From positions 1-8,777 of the forward strand of contig JASEHM010000026.1 of assembly GCA_030018895.1 (NCBI GenBank): a DNA stretch of 8,777 nucleotides, in the 5' to 3' direction. A program made the translations under genes and the position numbers. This DNA comes from Candidatus Omnitrophota bacterium (GTDB lineage: Bacteria > Omnitrophota > Gorgyraeia > Gygaellales > Profunditerraquicolaceae). The notes beneath the pieces are model-generated. The model ran no database searches, was not told the DNA's origin, and worked only from the letters and a program-made list of their open reading frames with translations. Shown piece after piece: positions 1 through 6,517 of this stretch (position 1 is its first letter; every line of letters begins with the position of its first letter).

Positions 1-47
1 CAGATTTTTTCTCATCGTGGATTCCCGCTTAAAGATTGCGGGAATGA

Positions 48-55
48 CACTCTAT
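48..55. repeat. Left copy of 8-bp target-site duplication
   Basis: CACTCTAT at 48-55 is repeated exactly at 192-199 on the other side of the 136-bp element. The related locus at 6643-6650 has this sequence only once, as CACTCTA followed by G, which is what an unoccupied site should look like. Confidence 0.85.
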
Positions 56-191
56 GTAACAGTTCAGTGTTTGGAAGTTCCCGATGATCTGTCATTGCGA
101 GCGACCGAAGGGAGCGAAGCAATCCCAGAGATTGCTTCGTCGCTGTCGCTCCTCGCAATGACACGGTTACTTCCAAGGGCTGAACTGTTAC
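56..191. mobile_element. 136-bp MITE-like element with GTAAC inverted ends, IS66-type
   Basis: The element starts GTAACAGTTCAG (56-67) and ends CTGAACTGTTAC (180-191), a perfect 12-bp inverted repeat. The arms extend to 23 bp (56-78 and 169-191) with 20 matches. Inside is a second palindrome, GTCATTGCGAG (91-101) and CTCGCAATGAC (152-162), around a GC-rich core rich in GCGA and TCGC. It is flanked by an exact 8-bp duplication and has an empty-site relative at 6643-6675. It encodes no protein, so it must have been moved by a transposase in trans. Known biology: IS66-family insertion sequences typically have ends beginning GTAA and make 8-bp duplications. The assignment to IS66 is inference; the insertion itself is well supported. 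Confidence 0.85.
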
Positions 192-199
192 CACTCTAT
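192..199. repeat. Right copy of 8-bp target-site duplication
   Basis: CACTCTAT at 192-199 is identical to 48-55. Base 199 is also the last base of the lysA stop codon (TGA read on the minus strand at 201-199), so the insertion landed directly at the end of lysA and left the reading frame intact. Confidence 0.85.
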
Positions 200-1464
200 C
201 AGCTAATTTGGACAGCAATGATTTCCTTACGAACCAAATCTTTATAGTTTTCCCTTTTTCTAATCAAAAATGCCTTATTCTTTTTAACCATAACCTCGCA
301 AGGCTGGCAACGAGAATTATAATTACTAGCCATACTAGAACCGTAAGCGCCTGCGCCCATTATTGCCAGATAATCGCCTTCTTTAAAGTAGGGCAATTTT
401 CTATTCTTAGCAAAGAAATCTGCCGACTCGCAGATAGGGCCGACTACGTCTACTTTTTCCGTACATCGTAGCTCGTAGCTCGTACATCGTAAAGGCAAAA
501 TGTTATGATACGCATCATACAAAGCCGGCCGGATAAGGTCATTCATTCCCGCGTCAATAATGATGAATTTTTTCTTAGGCGTGGATTTGATATATAAAAC
601 CTTTGCTATCAAAATTCCGGCATTTCCAACAATAAATCTTCCCGGTTCCATAATAATTTTTAATTTAGTTTTCTTAAGCATTGGCAGGATTTTTTTGGCA
701 AATGTATCTGCGGTCTGAGGTGTTTCTTTATCATAAATAATTCCTAAGCCTCCGCCGATATTAAGATATTCAATACAAATGCCGTCTTTATAACAATGCC
801 CGATAAAATCTACCATCTTGGTAATCGCCGCGATATAGGGTTGGCTTTCTGTAATTTGAGACCCGATATGGATATGTAAGCCCAAGATATGAACATTAGA
901 TAGAGCCTTACGCAATAAGAGAATCTGCCGGGCGCTTTCAAAATCAATTCCGAATTTATTAGTCAACTTGCCTGTAGTGATATATTTATGGGTTTTTGGT
1001 TCCACATCCGGATTAATACGGATTGCGACATTAGTGGTTTTATTTAACCTGTTGGCAATACGGTTAATATTTTCCAACTCAGGCCTACTTTCAACATTGA
1101 AAAATAAAATTCCACATCTTATTGCCTCCTCTATTTCCTGATCGGTTTTACCAACTGAGGCGTAGACAATTTTATTTGTTGGGCAGCCAACCTTTAAAGC
1201 GCGAAATAATTCTCCGCCGGAAACAATATCCAATCCTGCGCCCTTATCCACCAAAGCCTTTAGCAAAGCTAAATTCGGATTCGCCTTTACTGAATAACAA
1301 ATTAAAGGTTTTATTTCACAAAAGGCCTTTTGCAGTTTGATAAAATGATCAATCAGGGTATGATAACTGTAAATATACAGCGGCGTGCCAAAACGTTCGG
1401 CTAAATCCTGGATTTTTATATCCTCACAATATAATTGATTATTTTTATATTTAAATTCGTGCAT
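199..1464 (-). CDS. lysA: Diaminopimelate decarboxylase (lysine biosynthesis)
   Basis: This cytoplasmic, PLP-dependent enzyme decarboxylates meso-diaminopimelate to L-lysine, the last step of the DAP pathway. It is a 421-residue, full-length fold-type III decarboxylase. The PLP lysine is K60 in CYSVKANPN. HIHIGSQI is at 197-204, the phosphate-binding GGGLG at 237-241, EPGRF at 273-277, the substrate-loop CES at 345-347, and AGAYGSSMASNYN at 371-383. The ATG at 1464 overlaps the end of argH by 14 bases and only a weak AAAAAGA-like site precedes it, so translation is probably coupled to argH. Two oddities are visible. Residues 325-335 are encoded by a palindromic repeat (460-491). The C-terminal AVQIS and the TGA stop lie in sequence shared with an intergenic repeat at 6651-6675. 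Confidence 0.96.
   Translation of the reverse strand: MHEFKYKNNQLYCEDIKIQDLAERFGTPLYIYSYHTLIDHFIKLQKAFCEIKPLICYSVKANPNLALLKALVDKGAGLDIVSGGELFRALKVGCPTNKIVYASVGKTDQEIEEAIRCGILFFNVESRPELENINRIANRLNKTTNVAIRINPDVEPKTHKYITTGKLTNKFGIDFESARQILLLRKALSNVHILGLHIHIGSQITESQPYIAAITKMVDFIGHCYKDGICIEYLNIGGGLGIIYDKETPQTADTFAKKILPMLKKTKLKIIMEPGRFIVGNAGILIAKVLYIKSTPKKKFIIIDAGMNDLIRPALYDAYHNILPLRCTSYELRCTEKVDVVGPICESADFFAKNRKLPYFKEGDYLAIMGAGAYGSSMASNYNSRCQPCEVMVKKNKAFLIRKRENYKDLVRKEIIAVQIS
460..491. repeat. Short palindrome-rich repeat inside lysA
   Basis: CGTACATCGTA occurs at 460-470 and again at 481-491, with GCTCGTA doubled between and into them (471-477 and 478-484). GTAC and AGCT make the tract locally self-complementary. 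It encodes LysA residues 325-335 (LRCTSYELRCT), just before the conserved KVDVVGPICES. The composition differs from the AT-rich coding sequence around it. Tandem tracts of this style usually lie between genes, so its in-frame position is notable. Whether it was inserted or has replaced a native loop cannot be settled from one sequence, because LysA proteins vary in length here. Confidence 0.75.
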
Positions 1465-2833
1465 TTAATCTTTTTTTCCATTTAACAAGCTGCTGGCTAA
1501 CAAGTTTAGGATTAGTGCTGCCATAAGAAATTTTCAAATTCACTGATGCCCGGGCATCAAGAATATTTTTTACATCCAGGCCTAATTTCAACGAATATTT
1601 TTTTAATTCCTGAGCGCTTAAATTTGAAATCTTCTCTTTTTTATCCAAGCTCGCCTTAACCATTCTGCCTACAATATCATGCGCCTCTCTATATGAGAGG
1701 CCTTTCTTAATTAAATATTCCACAATATCTACGCAAAATAAAGATTCATCTGTTAATTTTAGCGCTATTGCCTCTTTTTTTATTGCAATATTTGCAAATA
1801 ACTCCTTAAAAATCTTGAGCATATTTCCAACCGTATCCAGTGCGTCAAAAAGCGCAGGTTTATCTAATTGCATATCCCGATTATAGGCATAAGGAAGGCC
1901 TTTCATTAACGTTAATACATTTAAAAGATTTCCTTGAATTTGCCCTGTTGAACCCCGGATTAATTCTAACACATCCGGATTTTTCTTATGCGGCATAATA
2001 CTGGAACCTGTACAAAAAGAAAAATCTATATCAATAAAATTAAATTCTTTTGTGGCCCAAAGAATTAAATCTTCCGCCATCCTGGATAAATGAACAGACA
2101 ATATAGATAAATTCGCCAATACCTCAATAACATAATCCCTATCGCTTACGCTATCAACACTATTCTGGGTAAGATTTTTAAAGCCTAACTCCTTCATAAC
2201 AAATTTTCTATCTATAGCTAGCCCTGTCCCGGAAAACGCGCAAGCGCCCAAAGGCATATCCAATCTTTTCTGCGCGTCAAAAAGCCTCTCCTTATCCCTT
2301 TCCAAGCATTCAATATAGGCAAGCAGATGATGTGCCAGAAGCAGGCACTGCGCAGGCTGCAAATGGGTGTAACCGGGAATAATTGCCTGCGCATTATTTT
2401 TTGCAAATTTCAAAATAGAAGCCTGTAAATTTTTAATTTCTAAATTTAAATTTTTAATTTCTTCCCTCAAATACATCTTTACATCCAAGGCGATCTGGTC
2501 ATTTCTGGAGCGGGCAGTGTGCAGCTTGTGCGCTACTTTGCCTATCTTTTTTGAAAGCGCATCTTGAATATTGGAGTGCACATCTTCAGCTTGAAGGTCA
2601 AATTTAAATTTATTGGCTAAAACATCTTTTAAAATAGAATTGAGCCCCTTCGTAATTAAAGCAGCGTCCTTAAGCGGAATTATCTTTTGCCTGCCTAGCA
2701 TCTTAGCGTGAGCAATGCTTCCTAAAACATCATATTCAGCCAGCCGTTTATCAAAGGCAATGCTTGAGGTAAACTCATCAGTTAATGAATTTGTTTTCTT
2801 AGGGAATCTCGTTCCCCACATTTTTTTAGGCAT
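1451..2833 (-). CDS. argH: Argininosuccinate lyase
   Basis: ArgH splits argininosuccinate into L-arginine and fumarate, the final step of arginine synthesis, as a cytoplasmic homotetramer of the fumarase/aspartase superfamily. From the ATG at 2833 the protein has 460 residues, close to the roughly 457 of E. coli ArgH. Motifs in order are TARSRNDQ (106-113), HLQPAQ with the conserved His (157-162), and the superfamily signature GSSIMPHKKNPD (276-287) with its catalytic serine. I chose the ATG at 2833 because AAAGGA lies 6 bases before it and the protein then begins MPKKMWGTRF, as family members do. A TTG seven codons upstream (2854) is possible but has no ribosome site. The gene starts 30 bases after argG and its end overlaps lysA by 14 bases. 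Confidence 0.96.
   Translation of the reverse strand: MPKKMWGTRFPKKTNSLTDEFTSSIAFDKRLAEYDVLGSIAHAKMLGRQKIIPLKDAALITKGLNSILKDVLANKFKFDLQAEDVHSNIQDALSKKIGKVAHKLHTARSRNDQIALDVKMYLREEIKNLNLEIKNLQASILKFAKNNAQAIIPGYTHLQPAQCLLLAHHLLAYIECLERDKERLFDAQKRLDMPLGACAFSGTGLAIDRKFVMKELGFKNLTQNSVDSVSDRDYVIEVLANLSILSVHLSRMAEDLILWATKEFNFIDIDFSFCTGSSIMPHKKNPDVLELIRGSTGQIQGNLLNVLTLMKGLPYAYNRDMQLDKPALFDALDTVGNMLKIFKELFANIAIKKEAIALKLTDESLFCVDIVEYLIKKGLSYREAHDIVGRMVKASLDKKEKISNLSAQELKKYSLKLGLDVKNILDARASVNLKISYGSTNPKLVSQQLVKWKKRLNARI
2427..2461. repeat. AT-only 21-bp near-tandem repeat inside argH
   Basis: AAATTTTTAATTTC occurs at 2427-2440 and again at 2448-2461, a period of 21 bases or seven codons. It encodes the EIKNLNLEIKNL stretch of a long ArgH helix. 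Alignment by eye to the usual LRDEIDEILELLKALQ type of sequence needs no gap, so this looks like low-complexity drift in a helix rather than an insertion. Confidence 0.5.
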
Positions 2834-2839
2834 CTTCTT

Positions 2840-2845
2840 TCCTTT
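2840..2845 (-). promoter_or_regulatory. Ribosome binding site of argH
   Basis: Read on the minus strand this is AAAGGA, followed by a 6-base spacer (AAGAAG) and the ATG at 2833. It decides the start in favour of this ATG over the upstream TTG at 2854. It is one of only two clear Shine-Dalgarno sites in the window. Confidence 0.8.
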
Positions 2846-2863
2846 GCAATTCAACCAATTAAC

Positions 2864-4048
2864 TTATTTCCCTATATACGGCATCCCCCAAATCTTAATA
2901 AACCCTTCTGCTAATTTTTGATTAAACTTATCCTCTTTACCATAGGTACTTAATTCTTTTTTATAAAGTGAATAAGCTGACTTTCTAGCAACAGGAACAC
3001 AGTTTCCCTTAAATAATTTTAGCCTTATAGTCCCGGTTACATGCTTTTGCGTAGTTAATATAAAACTATCTAAAGCTGCTTTTAAAGGTGAATACCAAAG
3101 CCCGTAATAAATCAATTCCGCATATTTAAGGGAAATGATTTCTTTAAAATGGCTAAGCTCCCTGTCTAAGACAAGGCTCTCTAATTCTTTATGGCTGGTA
3201 AAAAGTATCGTGGCGGCCGGAGCCTCATAAATCTCCCTTGATTTAATTCCCACAAGCCTATTCTCTATTAAATCCTGCCTGCCTATACCGTGCAAACCGC
3301 CTATTTCATTAAGATAACTGATTAAAGATTTTAATTTATAATTCTTCCCGTCAATTTTTTTAGGCACCCCTTTTTCAAAATAAATCTCTATATACTTAGG
3401 GTAACCTGCGATATTCGTCGGGCCTTTGGTAATTAAATAAGCGTCCTCAGGCGGCTCCTGCTCTAAGTTTTCCAGTATCCCTGCCTCAATGCTAATACCC
3501 CAGATATTCCTGTCAATACTATAAGGTTTTTTCTTAGTAACATCTATAGGGATATTATTCTTTAACGCATATTCTATCTCTTCTTCTCTTGACTTAAATT
3601 CCCATGATCTCAGCGGAGCAATAATTTCTAATTTTGGATCTAATATGCCTATGGCAACCTCAAGCCTTACCTGATCATTACCCTTGCCTGTGCATCCATG
3701 CGCCACTAAAGACGCCTTTTCTTTATGCGCTATCTCAACCAGATGTTTAGCAATCAATGGCCTGCCTAATGCGGTTGCCAGAAGATATTTTCCTTCATAC
3801 ACCGCATTTGCCTTTAGGGCCGGTAAAACAAAATCATCTACAAACTCATCCTGCAGATTCTCTATATAAATCTTTGAGGCGCCCGCAGCATAAGCCCTTT
3901 TTTCTATTGCCTGTAAATCTTCGCCTTCCCCTAATCCCTGGCCTAAGTCAGCAACAAAACAGATTATTTCATATCCCTGGCCATTAAGCCATCTGACTAT
4001 GCAGGATGTATCTAACCCGCCTGAGTATGCTAAGATTACCTTTTTCAT
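2864..4048 (-). CDS. argG: Argininosuccinate synthase
   Basis: ArgG joins citrulline and aspartate using ATP to form argininosuccinate, AMP and pyrophosphate, the seventh step of the pathway, in the cytoplasm. The 394-residue protein is full length for the shorter bacterial type. The N-terminal ATP-binding PP-loop is SGGLDTS (9-15). YEGKYLLATALGRPLIAK lies at 84-101, the citrulline/aspartate-binding HGCTGKGNDQVR at 117-128, and YSIDRNIWG at 176-184. The start ATG at 4048 is clear because MKKVILAYSGGLDTS is the normal N-terminus, but no Shine-Dalgarno site precedes it; the upstream 60 bases are a CTGA-type hairpin repeat. It lies 72 bases after argF and 30 before argH, consistent with one transcript. 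Confidence 0.97.
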   Translation of the reverse strand: MKKVILAYSGGLDTSCIVRWLNGQGYEIICFVADLGQGLGEGEDLQAIEKRAYAAGASKIYIENLQDEFVDDFVLPALKANAVYEGKYLLATALGRPLIAKHLVEIAHKEKASLVAHGCTGKGNDQVRLEVAIGILDPKLEIIAPLRSWEFKSREEEIEYALKNNIPIDVTKKKPYSIDRNIWGISIEAGILENLEQEPPEDAYLITKGPTNIAGYPKYIEIYFEKGVPKKIDGKNYKLKSLISYLNEIGGLHGIGRQDLIENRLVGIKSREIYEAPAATILFTSHKELESLVLDRELSHFKEIISLKYAELIYYGLWYSPLKAALDSFILTTQKHVTGTIRLKLFKGNCVPVARKSAYSLYKKELSTYGKEDKFNQKLAEGFIKIWGMPYIGK

Positions 4049-4053
4049 TTGTT

Positions 4054-4113
4054 AGTTTTCAGCCTTCAGCTATCAGCTGACAGCTGACGACTGAAGACTG
4101 AAAGCTGAAAACT
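4054..4113. repeat. CTGA-rich imperfect inverted repeat between argF and argG
   Basis: Perfect 10-bp outer arms AGTTTTCAGC (4054-4063) and GCTGAAAACT (4104-4113) extend inwards imperfectly for about 26 bp in total. The centre is a run of TCAGCTGACAGCTGA, itself self-complementary. The whole 72-base gap is built from short variants of CTGAAAGC, CTGACAGC and CTGAAGAC. As RNA on the minus strand it would fold into a long hairpin just before the argG start codon. No run of T follows it, so it does not look like a simple terminator. Its role is unknown; it is probably a dispersed repeat. Confidence 0.75.
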
Positions 4114-4120
4114 GAATTTG

Positions 4121-5038
4121 CTATTTTTTAAGTAGCTTAATTAAAATCGCCTTCTGTGCATGCATCCTGTTTTCTGCCTGATCAAAGATAACAGAATTTT
4201 TACTCTCTATAACCTCATCGGTTATCTCCTCTCCCCGATGCGCTGGCAGGCAATGCATAATCAAAACATCTTTTTTAGCTAATTTTATCAACTCTTTATT
4301 TACCTGAAAATCCTTAAATATCTTTTTTCTCTCTTTTGATTCTTTCTCCTGGCCCATACTCGTCCAGACATCAGTATAAATAACATCCGCGCCTGAAGCC
4401 GCCTGGCAAGGATCAGAAAATAAATTCAGAGAAACCTTATTTGATTTAGCAATTGCTGCTGCTTCCTTAAACACGGTTTTGTCTGGCGCGAATCCTTCCG
4501 GCGCAGCTACGCGTATATTTAATCCTGACCTGGCGCAGGCATAAAGAAGAGAATTGCAGACATTATTCCCATCCCCCATATAAGAGAGAACCTTGCCTTT
4601 TATATTCTTTAATTTTTCTTTAAGCGTATAAATATCTGCCATGGCCTGGCAGGGATGCAAAAGATCAGTAAGCCCATTTATCACCGGAACCGCAGCATAC
4701 TTTGCCATCTCTAAAATATCCTTATGCGCAAATGTCCTAAGCACTATCGCATCCACGTATCTAGAAAGTGTCATTGCTGCGTCCTTTATGGACTCTCTTA
4801 CCCCTAAATTTATTTCGTGAGGCGCCAAGTAAATAGAATTACCTCCTAATTGATACATTCCCACTTCAAAAGAAACGCGCGTCCTATTAGAAGGCTTCTG
4901 AAAAATCAAGGCAAGGGTTTTGCCCGCTAAAACCTTGTTGAATCTGGCCTTATTTTTCTTCAGAAGGCTGGTAAGCGCAAAAATATCCGTTATCTCTTTT
5001 TCTGTTAAATCTTTTATGGAAATAAAATCTTTTTTCAT
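4121..5038 (-). CDS. argF: Ornithine carbamoyltransferase
   Basis: ArgF transfers the carbamoyl group of carbamoyl phosphate to ornithine, giving citrulline and phosphate; it is normally a cytoplasmic trimer. At 305 residues it is full length. The carbamoyl-phosphate loop reads SNRTR at 50-54 instead of the textbook STRTR, keeping the Ser, Arg and Thr contacts. HPCQ is at 128-131, the ornithine-side DVWTSMG (SMG loop) at 223-229, and HCLPAHRGEE with the reactive Cys at 262-271. The SMG loop together with HCLP marks a true ornithine enzyme rather than an aspartate or putrescine carbamoyltransferase. The start MKKDFISIKDLTEKEI is normal for the family, but I see no clear Shine-Dalgarno site. 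It lies between two repeat-filled gaps. Confidence 0.96.
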   Translation of the reverse strand: MKKDFISIKDLTEKEITDIFALTSLLKKNKARFNKVLAGKTLALIFQKPSNRTRVSFEVGMYQLGGNSIYLAPHEINLGVRESIKDAAMTLSRYVDAIVLRTFAHKDILEMAKYAAVPVINGLTDLLHPCQAMADIYTLKEKLKNIKGKVLSYMGDGNNVCNSLLYACARSGLNIRVAAPEGFAPDKTVFKEAAAIAKSNKVSLNLFSDPCQAASGADVIYTDVWTSMGQEKESKERKKIFKDFQVNKELIKLAKKDVLIMHCLPAHRGEEITDEVIESKNSVIFDQAENRMHAQKAILIKLLKK

Positions 5039-5082
5039 ATTAATTTGCTATCAACCAAAAATCGCGAAATGGCCGAAATATT

Positions 5083-5220
5083 GTCATTACGAACCCCAAA
5101 AGGAGCGAATCTTGTCAATCAGACTGTGTCGCAATTCGTGTTTTTCGTCATTGCGACACAGTCTGATTGCGAGCCCCGCCGTAGGCGGGGCAAAGCAAGC
5201 CCTTTTAAGATTGCTTCCCC
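5083..5220. repeat. Composite palindromic repeat between argD and argF
   Basis: The block opens with a degenerate GTCATT-CGA...GGAGCGAA tract resembling the core of the element at 91-125. It contains a perfect 20-bp inverted repeat, 5116-5135 with 5150-5169, around a 14-base loop. Next to it is a hairpin CCCCGCC (5174-5180), GTA loop, GGCGGGG (5184-5190). The right part runs through the argD stop codon (5205-5207) and encodes the last residues, AGKQS. Neither hairpin is followed by a T run on the minus strand, so a Rho-independent terminator is not supported. The hairpins could affect RNA stability between argD and argF. Confidence 0.8.
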
Positions 5221-6497
5221 GCCATACTCACATCGCGGATTGCCTTCTCCAGAATCGCTACTGCCTTATCAATCTCTTTTTTTGTAATATTCAACGCCGG
5301 CATAAGCCTTAGAACTTTATCATGGGTGCAATTAATCAAAAGCCCTGATTCCTGGCATTTAGTAACTATCATTTTTCCTTCAATCCCTAGTTCCATCCCC
5401 AACATCAAGCCTAAACCTCTAACATCTTTTATAATGCTATACTTATCTTTTAACCCATTGATTTTTGAAAAAAGATATTCACCCATCTCTTGAGTATTTG
5501 CCAGCAATTTTTCTTTTTGAATTGCCCTTAAAACCGCAAGAGCTGCTTTACAGATAACCGGGCCGCCTCCAAAGGTAGAGGCATGCGTACCAGGCTGTAG
5601 TATATCAGCAATCTCTTTTTTTACTATCATAACCCCTATAGGCAAGCCTCCGCCAAGCGCCTTTGCTAAAGTCATCACATCAGGGGTTATACCATAATGC
5701 TGATAACAGAATAATTTACCTGTTCTTCCAACACCTGTCTGAACCTCATCTATAATTAAAAGCAGGTTTTTCTCATCGCAGATCTTTCTTAAAGCTAGAA
5801 CAAAATCCTGTCTTGCTGCATTTATCCCGCCCTCCCCCTGAATTAGTTCCAGCATTATAGCCGCTGTTTTATCAGTTATTGCCTTTTTTACTTCTTCAAT
5901 ATCATTAAATTTAACTGTCTTAAATCCTTCAGGTAAAGGCTCGAAACCTTCCTGGTATTTCTTCTGGCCTGTAGCTGCTAGAGCCGCCAATGTTCTACCA
6001 TGAAAAGAACCTTGAAAGGTTATAATTTCATACCTGCCTTTGCCAATGGTTCGACTTTGTCCTTCAATAGGCTCAGAACAAACCTTAAACGAAGTCAAAT
6101 GGGTTCGCTCACCATTGGCGCTGAGCGTAGTCGAAGCGCCAAATTTACGGCTTAGTTTTATCGCGCCTTCATTTGCCTCAGCGCCTGAATTACAGAAAAA
6201 AACCTTACCCGGATAATTCCAAAAAATAAGCTCTTTGGCTAACTTTGCCTGCGGGATATGGTGATAATTGTTCGGAATAAATATTAATTTTGAAATCTGA
6301 TCCCGCACTGCCTGCATCACCTTAGGATGGCAATGCCCCAGATTTCCCACGCCCCAACCCGGGAAAAAATCCAAATACTGCTTATTATGAATATCCCAGA
6401 GCCGGCTGCCTTTGCCCTTCACAAAAATTAAAGGGGCCTTTGTATAAGTCGGCATTATATTTTCTTTATAACTATCAAATATTTCCTGCAGCTTCAT
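5205..6497 (-). CDS. argD: Acetylornithine aminotransferase with repeat-derived internal insert
   Basis: ArgD is a cytoplasmic PLP aminotransferase that converts N-acetylglutamate semialdehyde plus glutamate to N-acetylornithine; family members often also serve in lysine synthesis as succinyl-DAP aminotransferase. Motifs are NLGHCHP (52-58), NSGAEANE (103-110), FHGRTLA (165-171), ELIQGEGG (217-224), IDEVQTGVGRTG (249-260) with D250 facing the PLP ring nitrogen, and TLAKALGGG with the Schiff-base lysine K279. It has 430 residues against the usual 395-405. The excess is residues about 120-152, encoded by a palindromic repeat in frame; without it the text reads KLSRKFGKGRYEIITF, a canonical ArgD sequence. 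The C-terminal AGKQS and TAA also fall in repeat sequence. Upstream, GTGAGG lies rather far (11 bases) from the ATG. Confidence 0.96.
   Translation of the reverse strand: MKLQEIFDSYKENIMPTYTKAPLIFVKGKGSRLWDIHNKQYLDFFPGWGVGNLGHCHPKVMQAVRDQISKLIFIPNNYHHIPQAKLAKELIFWNYPGKVFFCNSGAEANEGAIKLSRKFGASTTLSANGERTHLTSFKVCSEPIEGQSRTIGKGRYEIITFQGSFHGRTLAALAATGQKKYQEGFEPLPEGFKTVKFNDIEEVKKAITDKTAAIMLELIQGEGGINAARQDFVLALRKICDEKNLLLIIDEVQTGVGRTGKLFCYQHYGITPDVMTLAKALGGGLPIGVMIVKKEIADILQPGTHASTFGGGPVICKAALAVLRAIQKEKLLANTQEMGEYLFSKINGLKDKYSIIKDVRGLGLMLGMELGIEGKMIVTKCQESGLLINCTHDKVLRLMPALNITKKEIDKAVAILEKAIRDVSMAGKQS
6042..6142. repeat. Palindromic element inserted in frame within argD
   Basis: Inverted pairs are GCCAATGGT (6042-6050) with ACCATTGGC (6111-6119), TTCGACT (6050-6056) with AGTCGAA (6129-6135), and GGCGCT (6117-6122) with AGCGCC (6135-6140). 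The 5-bp direct repeat GCCAA flanks it at 6042-6046 and 6138-6142, so the net addition is 96 bp, exactly 32 codons. It resembles the widespread TTCGACTACGCTCAG-type bacterial intergenic palindromes. All three reading positions stay open through it in the argD frame, so the gene survives. Confidence 0.85.
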
Positions 6498-6517
6498 CTC
6501 TTATCTAGCCTCACTCG

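Larger units (their letters stand above)
1..224. repeat. Partial copy of intergenic repeat element A, split by a small mobile element
   Basis: Bases 1-54 match 6597-6650 with a single difference (position 14 A versus 6610 G). After the inserted element at 56-191 the match resumes at about 200-224, corresponding to 6651-6675 with two differences. The repeat contains a hairpin with arms ATTCCCGC (21-28) and GCGGGAAT (38-45) around a 9-base loop. Its right part overlaps the last codons and stop of lysA. The left end is cut off by the window edge, so the full length of this copy cannot be seen. No gene is supported in 1-198; the reading frames there are translations of repeats. Confidence 0.85.

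Noticed and set aside
91..162. CRISPR-like or tRNA-like structure in the GC-rich tract
   Set aside because: There is a single palindrome within a transposon-like element, no regularly spaced direct repeats and no tRNA-type arms.
12..247. Small overlapping reading frames on both strands after lysA
   Set aside because: They translate the palindromic repeats (for example RGATATKQSLGLLRSLRSLAMT), a peptide commonly produced by spurious calls on this repeat type. They have no ribosome site or recognisable domain.
2427..2461. In-frame repeat insertion in ArgH
   Set aside because: The 21-bp AT repeat encodes a helix that aligns with family members without extra length, so low-complexity drift explains it.
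4886..4893. SNRTR instead of STRTR in ArgF as a possible loss of function
   Set aside because: The substrate-contacting Ser, Arg and Thr are kept, all other motifs are intact, and this position is known to vary in the family.
4920..5312. Plus-strand frames over the argF start, the gap and the argD end
   Set aside because: They run antisense across two solid genes and through a palindromic repeat; there is no family signal.
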